Assembly: GCF_001953175.1 (NCBI RefSeq)
Contig: NZ_CP018258.1
Coordinates: 124,001-188,000, forward strand
Reading direction: 5' to 3'
Source of the DNA: Dehalogenimonas formicexedens
GTDB taxonomy: Bacteria > Chloroflexota > Dehalococcoidia > Dehalococcoidales > Dehalococcoidaceae
Length of the DNA stretch: 64,000 nt
Under the pieces are notes generated by a model. It was not told where the DNA came from. It searched no databases and saw only the letters and a list, made by a program, of their open reading frames with translations. The position numbers and the translations under genes were made by a program. Each line of letters begins with the position of its first letter. The first letter of the stretch is position 1. Positions 7,115-15,013 of this stretch are shown piece by piece.

Positions 7115-7882
7115 ATGGAAACTATCGCGCCGGTGAAGGATCCGGGGTTCGATTCCGACGAAGCCCGGAAACGCAAGAAGTACATGGTGGACCTGTTCGT
7201 GGTCCAGGCCAAGAACTACGATTTCCACGATGACATTTACGGCCTGTACGCCCATCGGCTGTGGGTACGAACCATGGTCAATGTCATCAAGAAATACATG
7301 AAGGGCAAGAAACGCGCCGACATGCTGGACATGGGCTGCGGCACCGGATTCGTCACCTTCAACGTCGCCCGGAAGGTCCCGGCGATAGACAACATCGAAT
7401 CCTTCGACCTGTCTCCGGACATGATCAAGGTAGCCAAGGAGCGCTACGAAAAAGGCTTCAAAGGCCGCAAGATCAAGTTCTGGGTGGCCGACGCCGAGAT
7501 ACCGTTCGGCAACGGCAAATATGATCTCGTCACCACTTCCTTTGCTTATCGCAACTTCGCGAACAAGAACCTGGCGACCAAGAATGTCTTCAACGCTTTG
7601 AAACCGGGCGGCATGTTCATCATCCAGGACTTGACCAAGCCCGAGAAGCAGCCGATGAAGGGCCTCTACGCTTTCTACATGAAATTCATCCTGCCGGTCT
7701 TCGCCAAAGTCCTCGGTACCGAGCGGACGGCGGCGGGCTGGCTCAAGAAAAGCACCGACATGATGCCGACCAATGCCCAGATCCAGAAGATCCTGGAGGA
7801 TAGCGGTTTCACCAGGTGTTATTACAAGAGCCTTTCAGGCGGTATCGCCTGCATCATCGTCGGATTCAAACCGGAGGGTTAG
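7115..7882 (+). CDS. UbiE/MenG-like C-methyltransferase A
   Basis: ATG 7115 is chosen because AAGGAG ends 5 nt before it. The product has 255 residues. The N-terminal segment QAKNYDFHDDIYGLYAHRLW corresponds to the KYDLxNDxxSxGxHRxW element of UbiE/MenG methyltransferases. The SAM motif MLDMGCGTGF is at 70-79 and the post-motif ALKPGGMFIIQDLTKPEKQP is in the C-terminal half. UbiE/MenG enzymes methylate prenylated quinol rings. The next gene is a close tandem paralogue starting 3 nt after the stop, and a MenA-like prenyltransferase lies about 2 kb downstream. This strongly suggests a prenylated ring substrate, but the chemistry is inferred. Confidence 0.85.
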   Translation: METIAPVKDPGFDSDEARKRKKYMVDLFVVQAKNYDFHDDIYGLYAHRLWVRTMVNVIKKYMKGKKRADMLDMGCGTGFVTFNVARKVPAIDNIESFDLSPDMIKVAKERYEKGFKGRKIKFWVADAEIPFGNGKYDLVTTSFAYRNFANKNLATKNVFNALKPGGMFIIQDLTKPEKQPMKGLYAFYMKFILPVFAKVLGTERTAAGWLKKSTDMMPTNAQIQKILEDSGFTRCYYKSLSGGIACIIVGFKPEG

Positions 7883-7884
7883 GG

Positions 7885-8652
7885 ATGGCGGCGGGAACAG
7901 CGGAACAGCGTTTACAGGACCCCGGTTTCGACTCCGAGGCGGCTAAAAAGCGCAAGGCTTACATGCTGGAGCTTTTCGGCTACCAGGCCCCCAAGTACGA
8001 CCTGACTGACGACATCATCGGCCTGGGCATCCACCGGCGGTGGGTGAAGGACGTGCTCAAGGTCATCGGCCATTACAAGAAAGACAAAAAAAACCTGAAG
8101 ATGCTGGACCTGGCCTGCGGCACGGGTTTCGTCACCTTCAACACCGCCAAGAATTTCGATGATATCGACATCGACGCCTTCGACCTGGTGCCGGAAATGG
8201 TCGAGGTGGCCAAGAAGCGCTACGAAAAAGGCTTCAAAGGCCGCAAGATCAATTTTTGGGTGGGCGACTCCGAGGTGCCCTACGGCGAAAACAAGTACGA
8301 TGTCATCACCACCTGCTTCGCCTTCCGCAATTTCATGAATAAGAACCTGGCGGCGCAGAACGTCTTCAAGGCGCTCAAGCCGGGCGGCATGTTCATCATC
8401 CAGGATATGACCAAACCCGAGCACCAGCCGCTCCGGGGACTATACCTGTTTGCCCTGAAATACATGCTGCCGCTGGCCGGGTTTGTCCTGGGCACCGCCA
8501 AGGGCTCGCCGCGATACCTCTATAATTCCGTGATGCTGCTGCCGAAGAACACCGACATCGCCAAAATCCTGACCGACAACGGCTTCAAGGACGTGTGGCA
8601 CAAGTACCAGAGCGGGGGTATGGGCACGGTGGTGGTGGGATACAAGAAATAA
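7885..8652 (+). CDS. UbiE/MenG-like C-methyltransferase B
   Basis: The 255-residue product closely parallels the preceding protein: both start near DPGFDS-EA-KRK-YM and share EKGFKGRKI-FWV and ALKPGGMFIIQD. PKYDLTDDIIGLGIHRRW (residues 36-53) is an even better match to the UbiE signature. The SAM motif MLDLACGTGF is at 73-82. GGAGGG lies upstream of ATG 7885, so the two are co-translated. Tandem duplication with divergence suggests two successive methylations or different substrates. Whether both are active cannot be told from the sequence, but both keep the SAM site. Confidence 0.85.
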   Translation: MAAGTAEQRLQDPGFDSEAAKKRKAYMLELFGYQAPKYDLTDDIIGLGIHRRWVKDVLKVIGHYKKDKKNLKMLDLACGTGFVTFNTAKNFDDIDIDAFDLVPEMVEVAKKRYEKGFKGRKINFWVGDSEVPYGENKYDVITTCFAFRNFMNKNLAAQNVFKALKPGGMFIIQDMTKPEHQPLRGLYLFALKYMLPLAGFVLGTAKGSPRYLYNSVMLLPKNTDIAKILTDNGFKDVWHKYQSGGMGTVVVGYKK

Positions 8653-8779
8653 CCAAGAGACAAGATACAAATACCAAACAAATTTAAATTCTCAAATCCT
8701 CGTTTAACGCTTCCAACCGGGAGAAGATCGGGTCGAAAGCAATCGGAGCGACGGTAAAGGGAAAATAGAGCGGTAAGGC

Positions 8780-8802
8780 GCAGGCAGGATGCCTGCACTA
8801 CC
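8780..8802. repeat. Short palindromic dispersed element
   Basis: gcaggcaggatgcctgc followed by actacc is a near-perfect palindrome related to those at 7031-7094. It sits in the 173-bp gap before the cyclase gene. Confidence 0.65.
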
Positions 8803-8825
8803 GGGAGACTCGCAGGGTACAAGAA

Positions 8826-9929
8826 ATGATCGACACCTCATCGATGAATACGCTTCAGTACGATATCGGCGGCGGCAGGTTCCGCCCGATCTATATCGGC
8901 CGCAACATCCTCGACCGGCTGGGCGAGTGCGCCGGAACGCTCAACGCCGACAGGTTTTTCATCGTCACCGATGACACCGTCGCCAAGGTCTTCCTCGAAC
9001 CGGTGCTGGCTCAGCTCGAAAGGATCGCTCCGACCAAAGCTTTCATTTTCCCGGCGGGAGAACAATCCAAGACGCTGTCGACCCTCGAATCCTTGGGAGC
9101 CGAGATCCTGGACGCCCGCGCGACCAAGTCTTCCGTCATCGTCTGCCTGGGCGGTGGCGTGGTCGGCAACCTTGGCGGCCTGCTGGCGGCACTTCTCTTC
9201 CGCGGCATCCGGTTCTTCCACGTGCCCACAACGATGGTAGCCCAGATAGATTCCTCTATCGGCCAGAAACAGGCGGTCAACTACAAAAAAGGCAAGAACC
9301 TGTTCGGCCAGTATTATCCGCCCGAATTCGTCTTTATCGACTTCGCTTTCCTGCGGGACCTCCCGGTACGCCAGATCAGGGCCGGCCTGGCCGAATCGGT
9401 CAAGCACGGGCTATGCCAGGAGGAGAGTTTCTTCGAGTTCATAGGTTCCCGGTCTCCGGATTTTTCATGGGAAGACATTGAGTACATCTCCGCCCATACA
9501 ATCGAACTGAAGCTCGAACTGCTGAAGATCGACCCTTACGAGGGCAAGCTCGACCCCCAACTGGAACTGGGCCATACCATCGGCCACGCCCTGGAGATCC
9601 GCAAGAACGGCCAACTGCTGCACGGCGAGGCTATCGCTATCGGCATGACGGTGGAAGCCAAGATCTCGGCGGCGCTGGGTTTCATGGACCCTGTCCTCGC
9701 CCAACGCATAGAGAACATCTTCCGGAAGATCGGGCTGCCGACGCGCATTCCCCCGGAGATTTCCATCGAAGAAATCCTGGAAACACTAACCTTCGATAAC
9801 AAGCGGCGCACCGCCATCAACGACTTCTTCCTGCTGGCGCAGTTCTGCGATTTCCACAAAGAGAACGGCAAGATTGCCTGCAAGGTGCCGGAGCTGGTGT
9901 TGAGGCAAGTCCTTGAGAGCGCTTACTAG
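8826..9929 (+). CDS. Sugar-phosphate cyclase, DOI-synthase-like (AroB superfamily)
   Basis: The 367-residue protein belongs to the 3-dehydroquinate synthase superfamily: GGG motif at 109-111 and metal ligands E190, H250 or H254, and H266 in the usual AES-K, GHTIGHALE and HGE contexts. The window also encodes a canonical AroB at 49511-50590, which has the usual SSIGGKVAVN. Here the equivalent is SSIGQKQAVN followed by GKNLFGQYYPPEFVFID, closer to what I recall of 2-deoxy-scyllo-inosose synthases (KQAVN, GKNL-G-YYPP-FVF-D), which cyclise glucose 6-phosphate. Substrate is therefore uncertain. It overlaps the prenyltransferase start by 17 nt. AGGG lies 8 nt before ATG 8826; ATG 8844 is an alternative. 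Confidence 0.75.
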   Translation: MIDTSSMNTLQYDIGGGRFRPIYIGRNILDRLGECAGTLNADRFFIVTDDTVAKVFLEPVLAQLERIAPTKAFIFPAGEQSKTLSTLESLGAEILDARATKSSVIVCLGGGVVGNLGGLLAALLFRGIRFFHVPTTMVAQIDSSIGQKQAVNYKKGKNLFGQYYPPEFVFIDFAFLRDLPVRQIRAGLAESVKHGLCQEESFFEFIGSRSPDFSWEDIEYISAHTIELKLELLKIDPYEGKLDPQLELGHTIGHALEIRKNGQLLHGEAIAIGMTVEAKISAALGFMDPVLAQRIENIFRKIGLPTRIPPEISIEEILETLTFDNKRRTAINDFFLLAQFCDFHKENGKIACKVPELVLRQVLESAY

Positions 9930-10839
9930 CCCTTCGAGCGTACCTTTCGGCGTGTGGGTTCAGGCCGCTCGCCTGAAATTCCTGCCGCAAGGAGTGTTCC
10001 CGGTGATCATCGCCGGGGCTGCCGCTTTCGCCGCAGGTGTCTTCAATCCGCTCTACTTCATCATCGCTTTTTTGGCGGCTTCAGCGGTGCAAATCGGCCT
10101 CACCATGTTCAACGACACCCTGGACTTCCAGTACGGCACCGACAAATCTACCGCCGAGACGAAAAATCCTTTCTCAGGCGGTTCCGGCGTACTGGCTTCG
10201 GGCCGCGTCAAACCCAGGCAAGCGATGACGGTCATCATCGGTCTGTACGTCTTCGCTCTCATCTGCGGTATATTTTTCGCCTTCGCCGCCGGAATCGGGA
10301 GCCTGTATATCGCCGGCATCGGCGCGTTCATCTCTATTGCCTACTCCGCCAGGCCGTTCCGCCTGGCTTACCGGGGGCTCGGCGAACTGGCGATGCTCGT
10401 CGGTTACGGACCGGTACTGACGGCCTGGGCTTACTTCATCCACACCTCTTCACTCTCTCTCGATATTGTCCTCGTGGGCATTATCCCCGGCCTGTGCATG
10501 TGGACGATGATCCTCATCAATGAGATCCCCGACTACGCCGAAGATAAGGCGGCGGGCAAGAAAAACCTGACTTACCGTCTGACGCCCCGGGGTTCGAAAA
10601 ACCTGTTCATCGCCTCGCTGGCCTCCATTTATGTTTACATCGCTGTGCTAATCGGCACCGGGGTTTTACCGCCGGTGGCGTCTCTGACGTTCCTGGGCGT
10701 ACCCCTTGCCGTCTCAGCCGCCAGGACAGCGCATCGGGAGTTCAAAGACCCCCTTAAAATTGCCAAGGCAAACAAGTACATGGTATTAATATATTCTCTC
10801 ACTAACGCCGCCGTGGCTATCGGTTTTATGACGGCGTGA
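9913..10839 (+). CDS. UbiA/MenA-family prenyltransferase
   Basis: This 308-residue polytopic protein has both Asp-rich motifs of UbiA enzymes: N67-D-T-L-D71-FQYGTD77, and N203-E-I-P-D207-YAED211-KAAGKK. The latter resembles MenA (1,4-dihydroxy-2-naphthoate prenyltransferase). About eight or nine hydrophobic segments are visible. The reaction joins an all-trans polyprenyl group to an aromatic or cyclic acceptor in the membrane. The TTG at 9913, preceded by GAGG, overlaps the cyclase gene, so the two are probably co-translated; a GTG near 9952 is an alternative start. Its MenG-like and cyclase neighbours suggest one pathway, but no men or mqn genes are present in the window. Confidence 0.85.
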   Translation: MRALTSPSSVPFGVWVQAARLKFLPQGVFPVIIAGAAAFAAGVFNPLYFIIAFLAASAVQIGLTMFNDTLDFQYGTDKSTAETKNPFSGGSGVLASGRVKPRQAMTVIIGLYVFALICGIFFAFAAGIGSLYIAGIGAFISIAYSARPFRLAYRGLGELAMLVGYGPVLTAWAYFIHTSSLSLDIVLVGIIPGLCMWTMILINEIPDYAEDKAAGKKNLTYRLTPRGSKNLFIASLASIYVYIAVLIGTGVLPPVASLTFLGVPLAVSAARTAHREFKDPLKIAKANKYMVLIYSLTNAAVAIGFMTA

Positions 10840-10894
10840 AGCCAGGTTTAACAAATTGTGTAGTTGATCAGGTCACGTGCGATCGGAGACCAGC

Positions 10895-11242
10895 ATGAAA
10901 AATGGACAGGAACTCCAGTGTTACCGCGAAGCCCTGGACGATTATCAAGAAGCCAAAAAGATCGTGAGTGAAATCTCAAAACTCACCGCTGATGTGTCCA
11001 ATTGCCTGAGCACCGAACCGTACCGGCTGACGATTTCCGGGTTCGGGATGGACATGCCATTGAAACCTGAGTTTGCCGGAAAGCAGCTGGTTTGCTCGCC
11101 GGGGCAATGGCCGAACGAGCAGAACCTGGCTGAAGCGGTGACCCGTTTGTACAAGACCGAGAAAGCGCTGCACAAAGCCTGGTCGAGTTTATCGCCGGAA
11201 GGGAAGAAACAGGTCGAGGCGCCTCCGGGAAGCCTGAAATAG
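10895..11242 (+). CDS. Conserved-looking hypothetical protein, 115 aa
   Basis: ATG 10895 is preceded by GGAGACC, giving 115 residues. The protein is soluble and helical in appearance, with the segments ALDDYQEAKKIVSEISKLTAD and VTRLYKTEKALHKAWSSL. It has two Cys residues but no recognisable motif. The central part (LTISGFGMDMPLKPEFAGKQ) is less polar. It lies between the prenyltransferase and another methyltransferase, and could be an accessory protein of that pathway. I do not recognise the family. Confidence 0.6.
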   Translation: MKNGQELQCYREALDDYQEAKKIVSEISKLTADVSNCLSTEPYRLTISGFGMDMPLKPEFAGKQLVCSPGQWPNEQNLAEAVTRLYKTEKALHKAWSSLSPEGKKQVEAPPGSLK

Positions 11243-11278
11243 TTTTGTTGGAATCCAGAATCGTGAGGGCTTTCCCCC

Positions 11279-11312
11279 TTTCCTTTAATTCCTCTCCCAC
11301 CGGGGGAGAGGA
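11279..11312. repeat. Dispersed cctttaattcctctccc repeat
   Basis: This hairpin-forming element (cctctcccac-cgggggagagg) is related to copies at about 52603-52638 and 52815-52840, with a diverged relative near 12595-12630. It is intergenic, just upstream of a methyltransferase gene. Confidence 0.65.
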
Positions 11313-11335
11313 AAAACCTGATTTAAGGATGGAAC

Positions 11336-11968
11336 ATGGTAGAACCGAAGTTTTTTGAAACGATCGCGCCGCTGTATGACTTTCTGACCAAGCTTTTCAT
11401 GGGCGGCACTTACGAGAGCATGAGGAAGCGCATGCTTAATGAGGATACCTCGCAGATGGAAATACTGGACCTGTGCTGCGGCACCGGCTACATCAGCAAT
11501 ACGATCAATGCCAAGCGCATCGTCGGCCTGGATCAGTCTGACGCCATGCTGGCCAGGAACGCCAAGGTCAAGCGCCCCAACAAAGAACTGATCAAGGGCA
11601 ACGCCTACCAGGTACAGTTCAAGGACGGCGAATTCGACCGGATTTATAATTCCAGCGCGTCACACGAATTCAAGCTGTTTTCACGACTGCTGCAGAAAAG
11701 CTACCAGGCGTTGAAACCCGGCGGCAAGATCATCATCTTCGATATCTACCAGCCGAAAAACCGCATATTGTCGTTCTTCATGAACACCTTCGTCCGCTAC
11801 GTAGTCGAACGCGGCATCATGTTCGTCCATACCAAGGAAGAATGGCGGCAGATGCTGACCGAGGCCGGGTTCGAAGTCGAAGAGCTCGAATCTGTCCGCG
11901 GCTTGTATATCTTCGTGAAAGCGGTCAAACCCCTGCAGGGGAAACTGCCTTTAACGGCAGCGGGTTAA
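11336..11968 (+). CDS. Class I SAM-dependent methyltransferase
   Basis: The 210-residue protein has the element FETIAPLYDFLTKLFMGG at residues 7-24, as in UbiE-type proteins, and a SAM motif at 43-52 (ILDLCCGTGY). Downstream it has ALKPGGKIIIFDIYQPKN. AAGGATGG precedes ATG 11336. It is the fourth methyltransferase of the cluster and, like that at 5980, is shorter than the MenG-like pair. The acceptor is unknown; location suggests the same pathway as the prenyltransferase. The last about 15 residues are basic and variable. Confidence 0.8.
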   Translation: MVEPKFFETIAPLYDFLTKLFMGGTYESMRKRMLNEDTSQMEILDLCCGTGYISNTINAKRIVGLDQSDAMLARNAKVKRPNKELIKGNAYQVQFKDGEFDRIYNSSASHEFKLFSRLLQKSYQALKPGGKIIIFDIYQPKNRILSFFMNTFVRYVVERGIMFVHTKEEWRQMLTEAGFEVEELESVRGLYIFVKAVKPLQGKLPLTAAG

Positions 11969-11999
11969 ACTCCGTCTACCAATCGACACCGGGACGGTG

Positions 12000-12005
12000 T
12001 ATACT
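12000..12005 (+). promoter_or_regulatory. Candidate -10 box (TATACT)
   Basis: TATACT at 12000-12005 is preceded by GGTG and lies about 65 nt before the ATG of the next gene. No good -35 is seen at 17 nt, so confidence is limited. Confidence 0.35.
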
Positions 12006-12070
12006 ATATTGCTTAACCTGGGGTTACCAATTTATTTTGAAATTATTAGAGATGGAGGAGCTATCTGCCC

Positions 12071-12394
12071 ATGGGACTGACACTCGGTGAAGCCATCCGG
12101 CATATCACCAACAAAAACTACGCGATAGTTGCCGCCGACCTCTTTGACGAGATCTTCGGCCGCAAGTATGGCGAAACCGCCAAAATTCCAGCCAGGGATA
12201 AGGGTTCCTGGCCGATCAAGATCGAGGACAAGCTGAAGGACACCCATTTCGCCAAGATGGCCGAGGGTGAGTTCAAGCGTACCCGCGTCGATATTGCCAG
12301 CGACACCTATCTAGAGGTAAAACGGTGGCTGGAGGACGAGGTCGGGGTGCCCCATCCGTGCATCGACCATGATTTCAAACTTGGCGTAAAGTAA
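12071..12394 (+). CDS. Hypothetical protein, 107 aa
   Basis: ATG 12071 has GGAGGAG about 10 nt upstream. The product is a small soluble, mixed-charge protein beginning MGLTLGEAIRHITNKNYAIVAADLFDEIFGRKYG, written here only as its first segment MGLTLGEAIRH and the later motif GVPHPCIDHDFKLG. The PHPCIDHDF end with Cys, two His and Asp could bind a metal, but this is speculation. It appears to be its own unit, with a candidate -10 upstream and a strong terminator 25 nt downstream. I do not recognise the family. Confidence 0.65.
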   Translation: MGLTLGEAIRHITNKNYAIVAADLFDEIFGRKYGETAKIPARDKGSWPIKIEDKLKDTHFAKMAEGEFKRTRVDIASDTYLEVKRWLEDEVGVPHPCIDHDFKLGVK

Positions 12395-12417
12395 AAGCAG
12401 AAATCTCGAGTCAAAGA

Positions 12418-12447
12418 CCAGCCGCCGGAAGGCGGCTGGCTTTTTTT
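12418..12447 (+). terminator. Strong intrinsic terminator
   Basis: ccagccgcc (12418-12426) pairs with ggcggctgg (12431-12439) around loop ggaa, followed by ctttttttt-like T run (12441-12447). It ends the methyltransferase/prenyltransferase region. Confidence 0.9.
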
Positions 12448-12517
12448 AAACCCCAAATCCCAATTTCTAAATTCTAAACAAATCCAAAATTTAAAATCCC
12501 AATCTCAAAACTTGGGA

Positions 12518-12546
12518 TTGACACTTCAGGTGACGCGGCTTAGAAT
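12518..12546 (+). promoter_or_regulatory. Sigma70-type promoter for yqeY
   Basis: TTGACA (12518-12523), a 17-nt spacer and TAGAAT (12541-12546) give a near-consensus promoter. Transcription would start near 12553, leaving a leader of about 130 nt that contains a diverged ctcccgccgtgcgggcgagggg hairpin element. Confidence 0.7.
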
Positions 12547-12681
12547 CAGGTTAAGGCTCGTAGCTTCGCGAAATTACGCGTTTTACGAAACCCTCATCCT
12601 ACCTTCTCCCGCCGTGCGGGCGAGGGGAAAACGGAATGGACCCGCGTTAAGCCTCCAGAGGCGACATATGAAAGGCTGCGT

Positions 12682-13128
12682 ATGAGTCTTAAAGAAACCC
12701 TGCCCGTTGAATTAAAGGAAGCCCTGCGCTCCGGCGATAAGGTAAAACTAAATACGATCCGCCTGATCCTTTCGGCCATCAATTACGCCGAGATCGAGCA
12801 GCAGAAACAGCTGGACGATCCCGGAGTTCACGCCGTCATCGCCAAGATGATCAAGCAGCGGAAAGAAAGCATCGAGGCGTTCAAGGCCGGCAACCGGCAG
12901 GACCTGGTGGACAAGGAACAGGCCGAACTCAACATCCTCGAGAGCTACATGCCGAAGCAGTTGAGCCGCGAAGAGATTGTCGCCGAAGCCAGGAAAGTTA
13001 TTGCCGAGGTCGGCGCCAACAAACCGCAGGATATGGGCAAGGTAATGGGCAAACTAACCCCGATGCTACGTGGCAAGGCTGACGGTAAAGAGATAGCGGC
13101 GGTGGTGACGGAGCTGCTGAAACAGTAA
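12682..13128 (+). CDS. yqeY: GatB/YqeY domain protein
   Basis: This 148-residue protein matches the YqeY family: MSLKETLPVELKEALRSGDK at the N terminus, an IKQRKESIEAFKAGNRQDLVDKE helix and ILESYMPKQLSREEI. YqeY resembles the C-terminal tRNA-binding tail of GatB, but its exact role is unsettled. The length is typical. It has its own promoter upstream and is followed after 27 nt by a small membrane protein gene on the same strand. Confidence 0.9.
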   Translation: MSLKETLPVELKEALRSGDKVKLNTIRLILSAINYAEIEQQKQLDDPGVHAVIAKMIKQRKESIEAFKAGNRQDLVDKEQAELNILESYMPKQLSREEIVAEARKVIAEVGANKPQDMGKVMGKLTPMLRGKADGKEIAAVVTELLKQ

Positions 13129-13155
13129 ACGGCATCAACACCTGGAGGTGAACAG

Positions 13156-13518
13156 GTGAAAAAAGGGTACGTTATTGCGGCGGCGGTGTGGCTGGGTTCG
13201 CTGGGTGCCATCGCCATCGGCTATTCGATATTCCAATCCAACAATGTTCACATTACATGGAGCTTCGCGCAATTCCTTGACCCGCTGAAATTTTTTACGG
13301 TAGGTCTTCCGATTTTAGCGCTGCTGTTGCTCTCAGGAGCGCTGCTGATTATTCAGAGTAACCAACGCGCGGCGAAGATTTTGGTCCAGGTTGGTTTCGC
13401 CATACTCCTCATTTTGACCCTGACGGCAATATTGAGCATTCTCGGTTTGCTGATGGCGCCGGCGGCGTGGTTCGCCTACCAGGGGCTGGGGGGAGGAGAA
13501 AAACCCAAGCCAGCTTGA
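13156..13518 (+). CDS. Small membrane protein, 120 aa
   Basis: GTG 13156 is supported by GGAGGTG about 8 nt upstream. Three strongly hydrophobic segments lie at about residues 5-24, 48-67 and 77-110, ending in a short polar tail (GGGEKPKPA). There are no catalytic motifs, and I do not recognise the family. The gene is convergent with the minus-strand membrane gene that follows, their stops only a few bases apart. Confidence 0.65.
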   Translation: MKKGYVIAAAVWLGSLGAIAIGYSIFQSNNVHITWSFAQFLDPLKFFTVGLPILALLLLSGALLIIQSNQRAAKILVQVGFAILLILTLTAILSILGLLMAPAAWFAYQGLGGGEKPKPA

Positions 13519-13520
13519 AA

Positions 13521-13943
13521 CTAGGACAGGCTCCGCGAATCATTGCGCGGTTCGAAGGCTCTTTTCCCTGGTTTTGCGGATATGAAATATAAAACCATCG
13601 CAATACCTTGCGCTGCTATAAAGAAAGCTACAACAAGGTCTTCGAAAATATTGACTTCATGTGAACGCGGGCTGACAAAGTAACCGATTCCGACAATCAT
13701 GAATAGAGCCAGTACGATTCCTGAAATGACAGGTTTTTTGAAACCCGTATAAACGATTAATCCGAAAACCCCGGCGCTGATTGTGCCCTGAAAAAGAATA
13801 TCCAATATGAGATTCAATAAACCTGAACTGCTTGATATCGATTGATAACCGTTCAAGGCCAAAGCCGCGACCCAGGCAGCGGCCAAGACAAGAGACGCAA
13901 GGGTTTGCAGACCCAGGTTGGTCAGCCGATATAGGTTCCGCAT
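13521..13943 (-). CDS. Small membrane protein, 140 aa
   Basis: The frame begins MRNLYRLTNLGLQTLASL and has about four hydrophobic segments (10-30, 44-66, 69-91, 100-123), with a basic, Ser/Arg-rich tail. It resembles no family I can name. It starts 14 nt after the stop of the small gene at 13958-14149, so the two are probably one transcript. Confidence 0.65.
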   Translation of the reverse strand: MRNLYRLTNLGLQTLASLVLAAAWVAALALNGYQSISSSSGLLNLILDILFQGTISAGVFGLIVYTGFKKPVISGIVLALFMIVGIGYFVSPRSHEVNIFEDLVVAFFIAAQGIAMVLYFISAKPGKRAFEPRNDSRSLS

Positions 13944-13957
13944 ACGCTCAGTGAACT

Positions 13958-14149
13958 CTAGCCCTTGCCAATTTTAGATTCCAGCGACTCGACCTGCTGT
14001 TTAACTTGAGTTAGATCACTCTGCAGGTCTTTCAGTTGTTTCGCCTGATTTTTCAACAGAAAATAGCTTTGTACGAGCATGACTGCCAGAGCTATGGGGA
14101 TCGCCCAAGCCACAATAAGGACGATTATTTCTGTTGGCCCGATAGGCAT
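13958..14149 (-). CDS. Tiny single-pass membrane protein with coiled coil
   Basis: The 63-residue protein starts MPIGPTEIIVLIVAWAIP, one TM segment (about 6-30), followed by a heptad-like helix KNQAKQLKDLQSDLTQVKQ up to residue 60. The N-terminal IGPTE followed by a TM and a charged helix resembles TatA-type topology and is similar to the start of the protein at 14364-14942 (MSIGPSELL). It lacks the amphipathic helix sequence typical of TatA, so I do not assign it to Tat. Ribosome binding site is weak. Confidence 0.6.
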   Translation of the reverse strand: MPIGPTEIIVLIVAWAIPIALAVMLVQSYFLLKNQAKQLKDLQSDLTQVKQQVESLESKIGKG

Positions 14150-14363
14150 GCCAGTCTTCGGTCTTTCGGATGCCGCGGGTGGTGAAGATACTTAACCTTA
14201 CTCTACGCCCGATCATAAGTCAACGATCAGGCGATCATCAAGAATAATCGGGCAAACGGAACCGTAGCATCGCGTTCTTTGTTCTAGCAGTGGGCAAAAC
14301 GTCAAAGCAAACGCAATATCGCTATTCGAGGCTAATTAAATCGGGATCGGCCGCTGAAATGAT

Positions 14364-14942
14364 TCAGGGTTTTTCGGCGGCTTTGGCCTTAAGAGCCAGG
14401 TATCTTTGGTAGTCAGCCGAATCTTCTGGTTTGATGGTGGGAGCCGCGGCTCCGGCTTTCAGCGCCATGAACCTCTTGAAATCAGCCATATCTTCAGGCT
14501 TGATTTTGGGATCGATCGATGCGGCATTCGCGGCTGATTTAGGCAGACTCTGTTTTCCCGAGGTAGCTGTCTGTCTAACAGTCTGGACGCCTGATTTTTG
14601 ATTCGCGGCGACCGGACTTACTTTCTGCCGGGCCATGATGACGAACGATAATCCCAGGGCAAGCACCGCGATACCGGCTACCGAATAAAAATCCAAAACA
14701 CCCCGGGTCATCAGATACCCGATTCCAGCCAGGGCAAGGCCGGCTACCATGACGACGATGCCGAGTAGTTGCAATTCCGGGTACCTGATGGCGGTGCCGC
14801 CGGTTCTGGCCGACCGCAGGGCCTCAGCCCTTTCGGCTTCCTCCTGTTTTCTCATCTTCCGGGCTTTTTGACCTCTGGAGATGAAGATAAGAACTAAAAC
14901 GATTACGGCGACAAACAGAAGTTCACTGGGTCCGATGCTCAT
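14364..14942 (-). CDS. Membrane protein with TatA-like N terminus and C-terminal IKPED repeats
   Basis: From ATG 14942 there are 192 residues. MSIGPSELLFVAVIVLVLIF plus a basic helix (SRGQKARKMRKQEEAERAE) resembles a TatA N terminus. Two more TM segments follow. The soluble tail ends with two tandem copies of a motif, IKPEDMADFKRFMALKA and IKPEDSADYQRYLALKA, about 28 residues apart. An upstream TTG at 14993 would add 17 residues; neither start has a well-spaced SD, and a promoter at 15014-15042 fits both. The tail repeats look like a short-linear-motif or SHOCT-like element; that assignment is tentative. Confidence 0.6.
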   Translation of the reverse strand: MSIGPSELLFVAVIVLVLIFISRGQKARKMRKQEEAERAEALRSARTGGTAIRYPELQLLGIVVMVAGLALAGIGYLMTRGVLDFYSVAGIAVLALGLSFVIMARQKVSPVAANQKSGVQTVRQTATSGKQSLPKSAANAASIDPKIKPEDMADFKRFMALKAGAAAPTIKPEDSADYQRYLALKAKAAEKP

Positions 14943-15013
14943 ATTTGTTGAATTATCAGCGCTTTCAGGAGCGCTTACTCCTTTTTCATCCAAAACTAAA
15001 CGGCGTGATAGTA

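Noticed and set aside
8826-9929. A simple second copy of aroB
   Set aside because: The canonical AroB is encoded in the aro operon, and the active-site neighbourhood here differs (SIGQKQAVN instead of SIGGKVAVN).
5980-11968. A standard menaquinone operon
   Set aside because: Only prenyltransferase and methyltransferase functions match; no menF/D/C/E/B or mqn genes are present in the window.
13409-13603. 64-codon minus-strand frame between two membrane protein genes
   Set aside because: It overlaps convergent genes in both directions and has no SD or hydrophobic pattern of its own.
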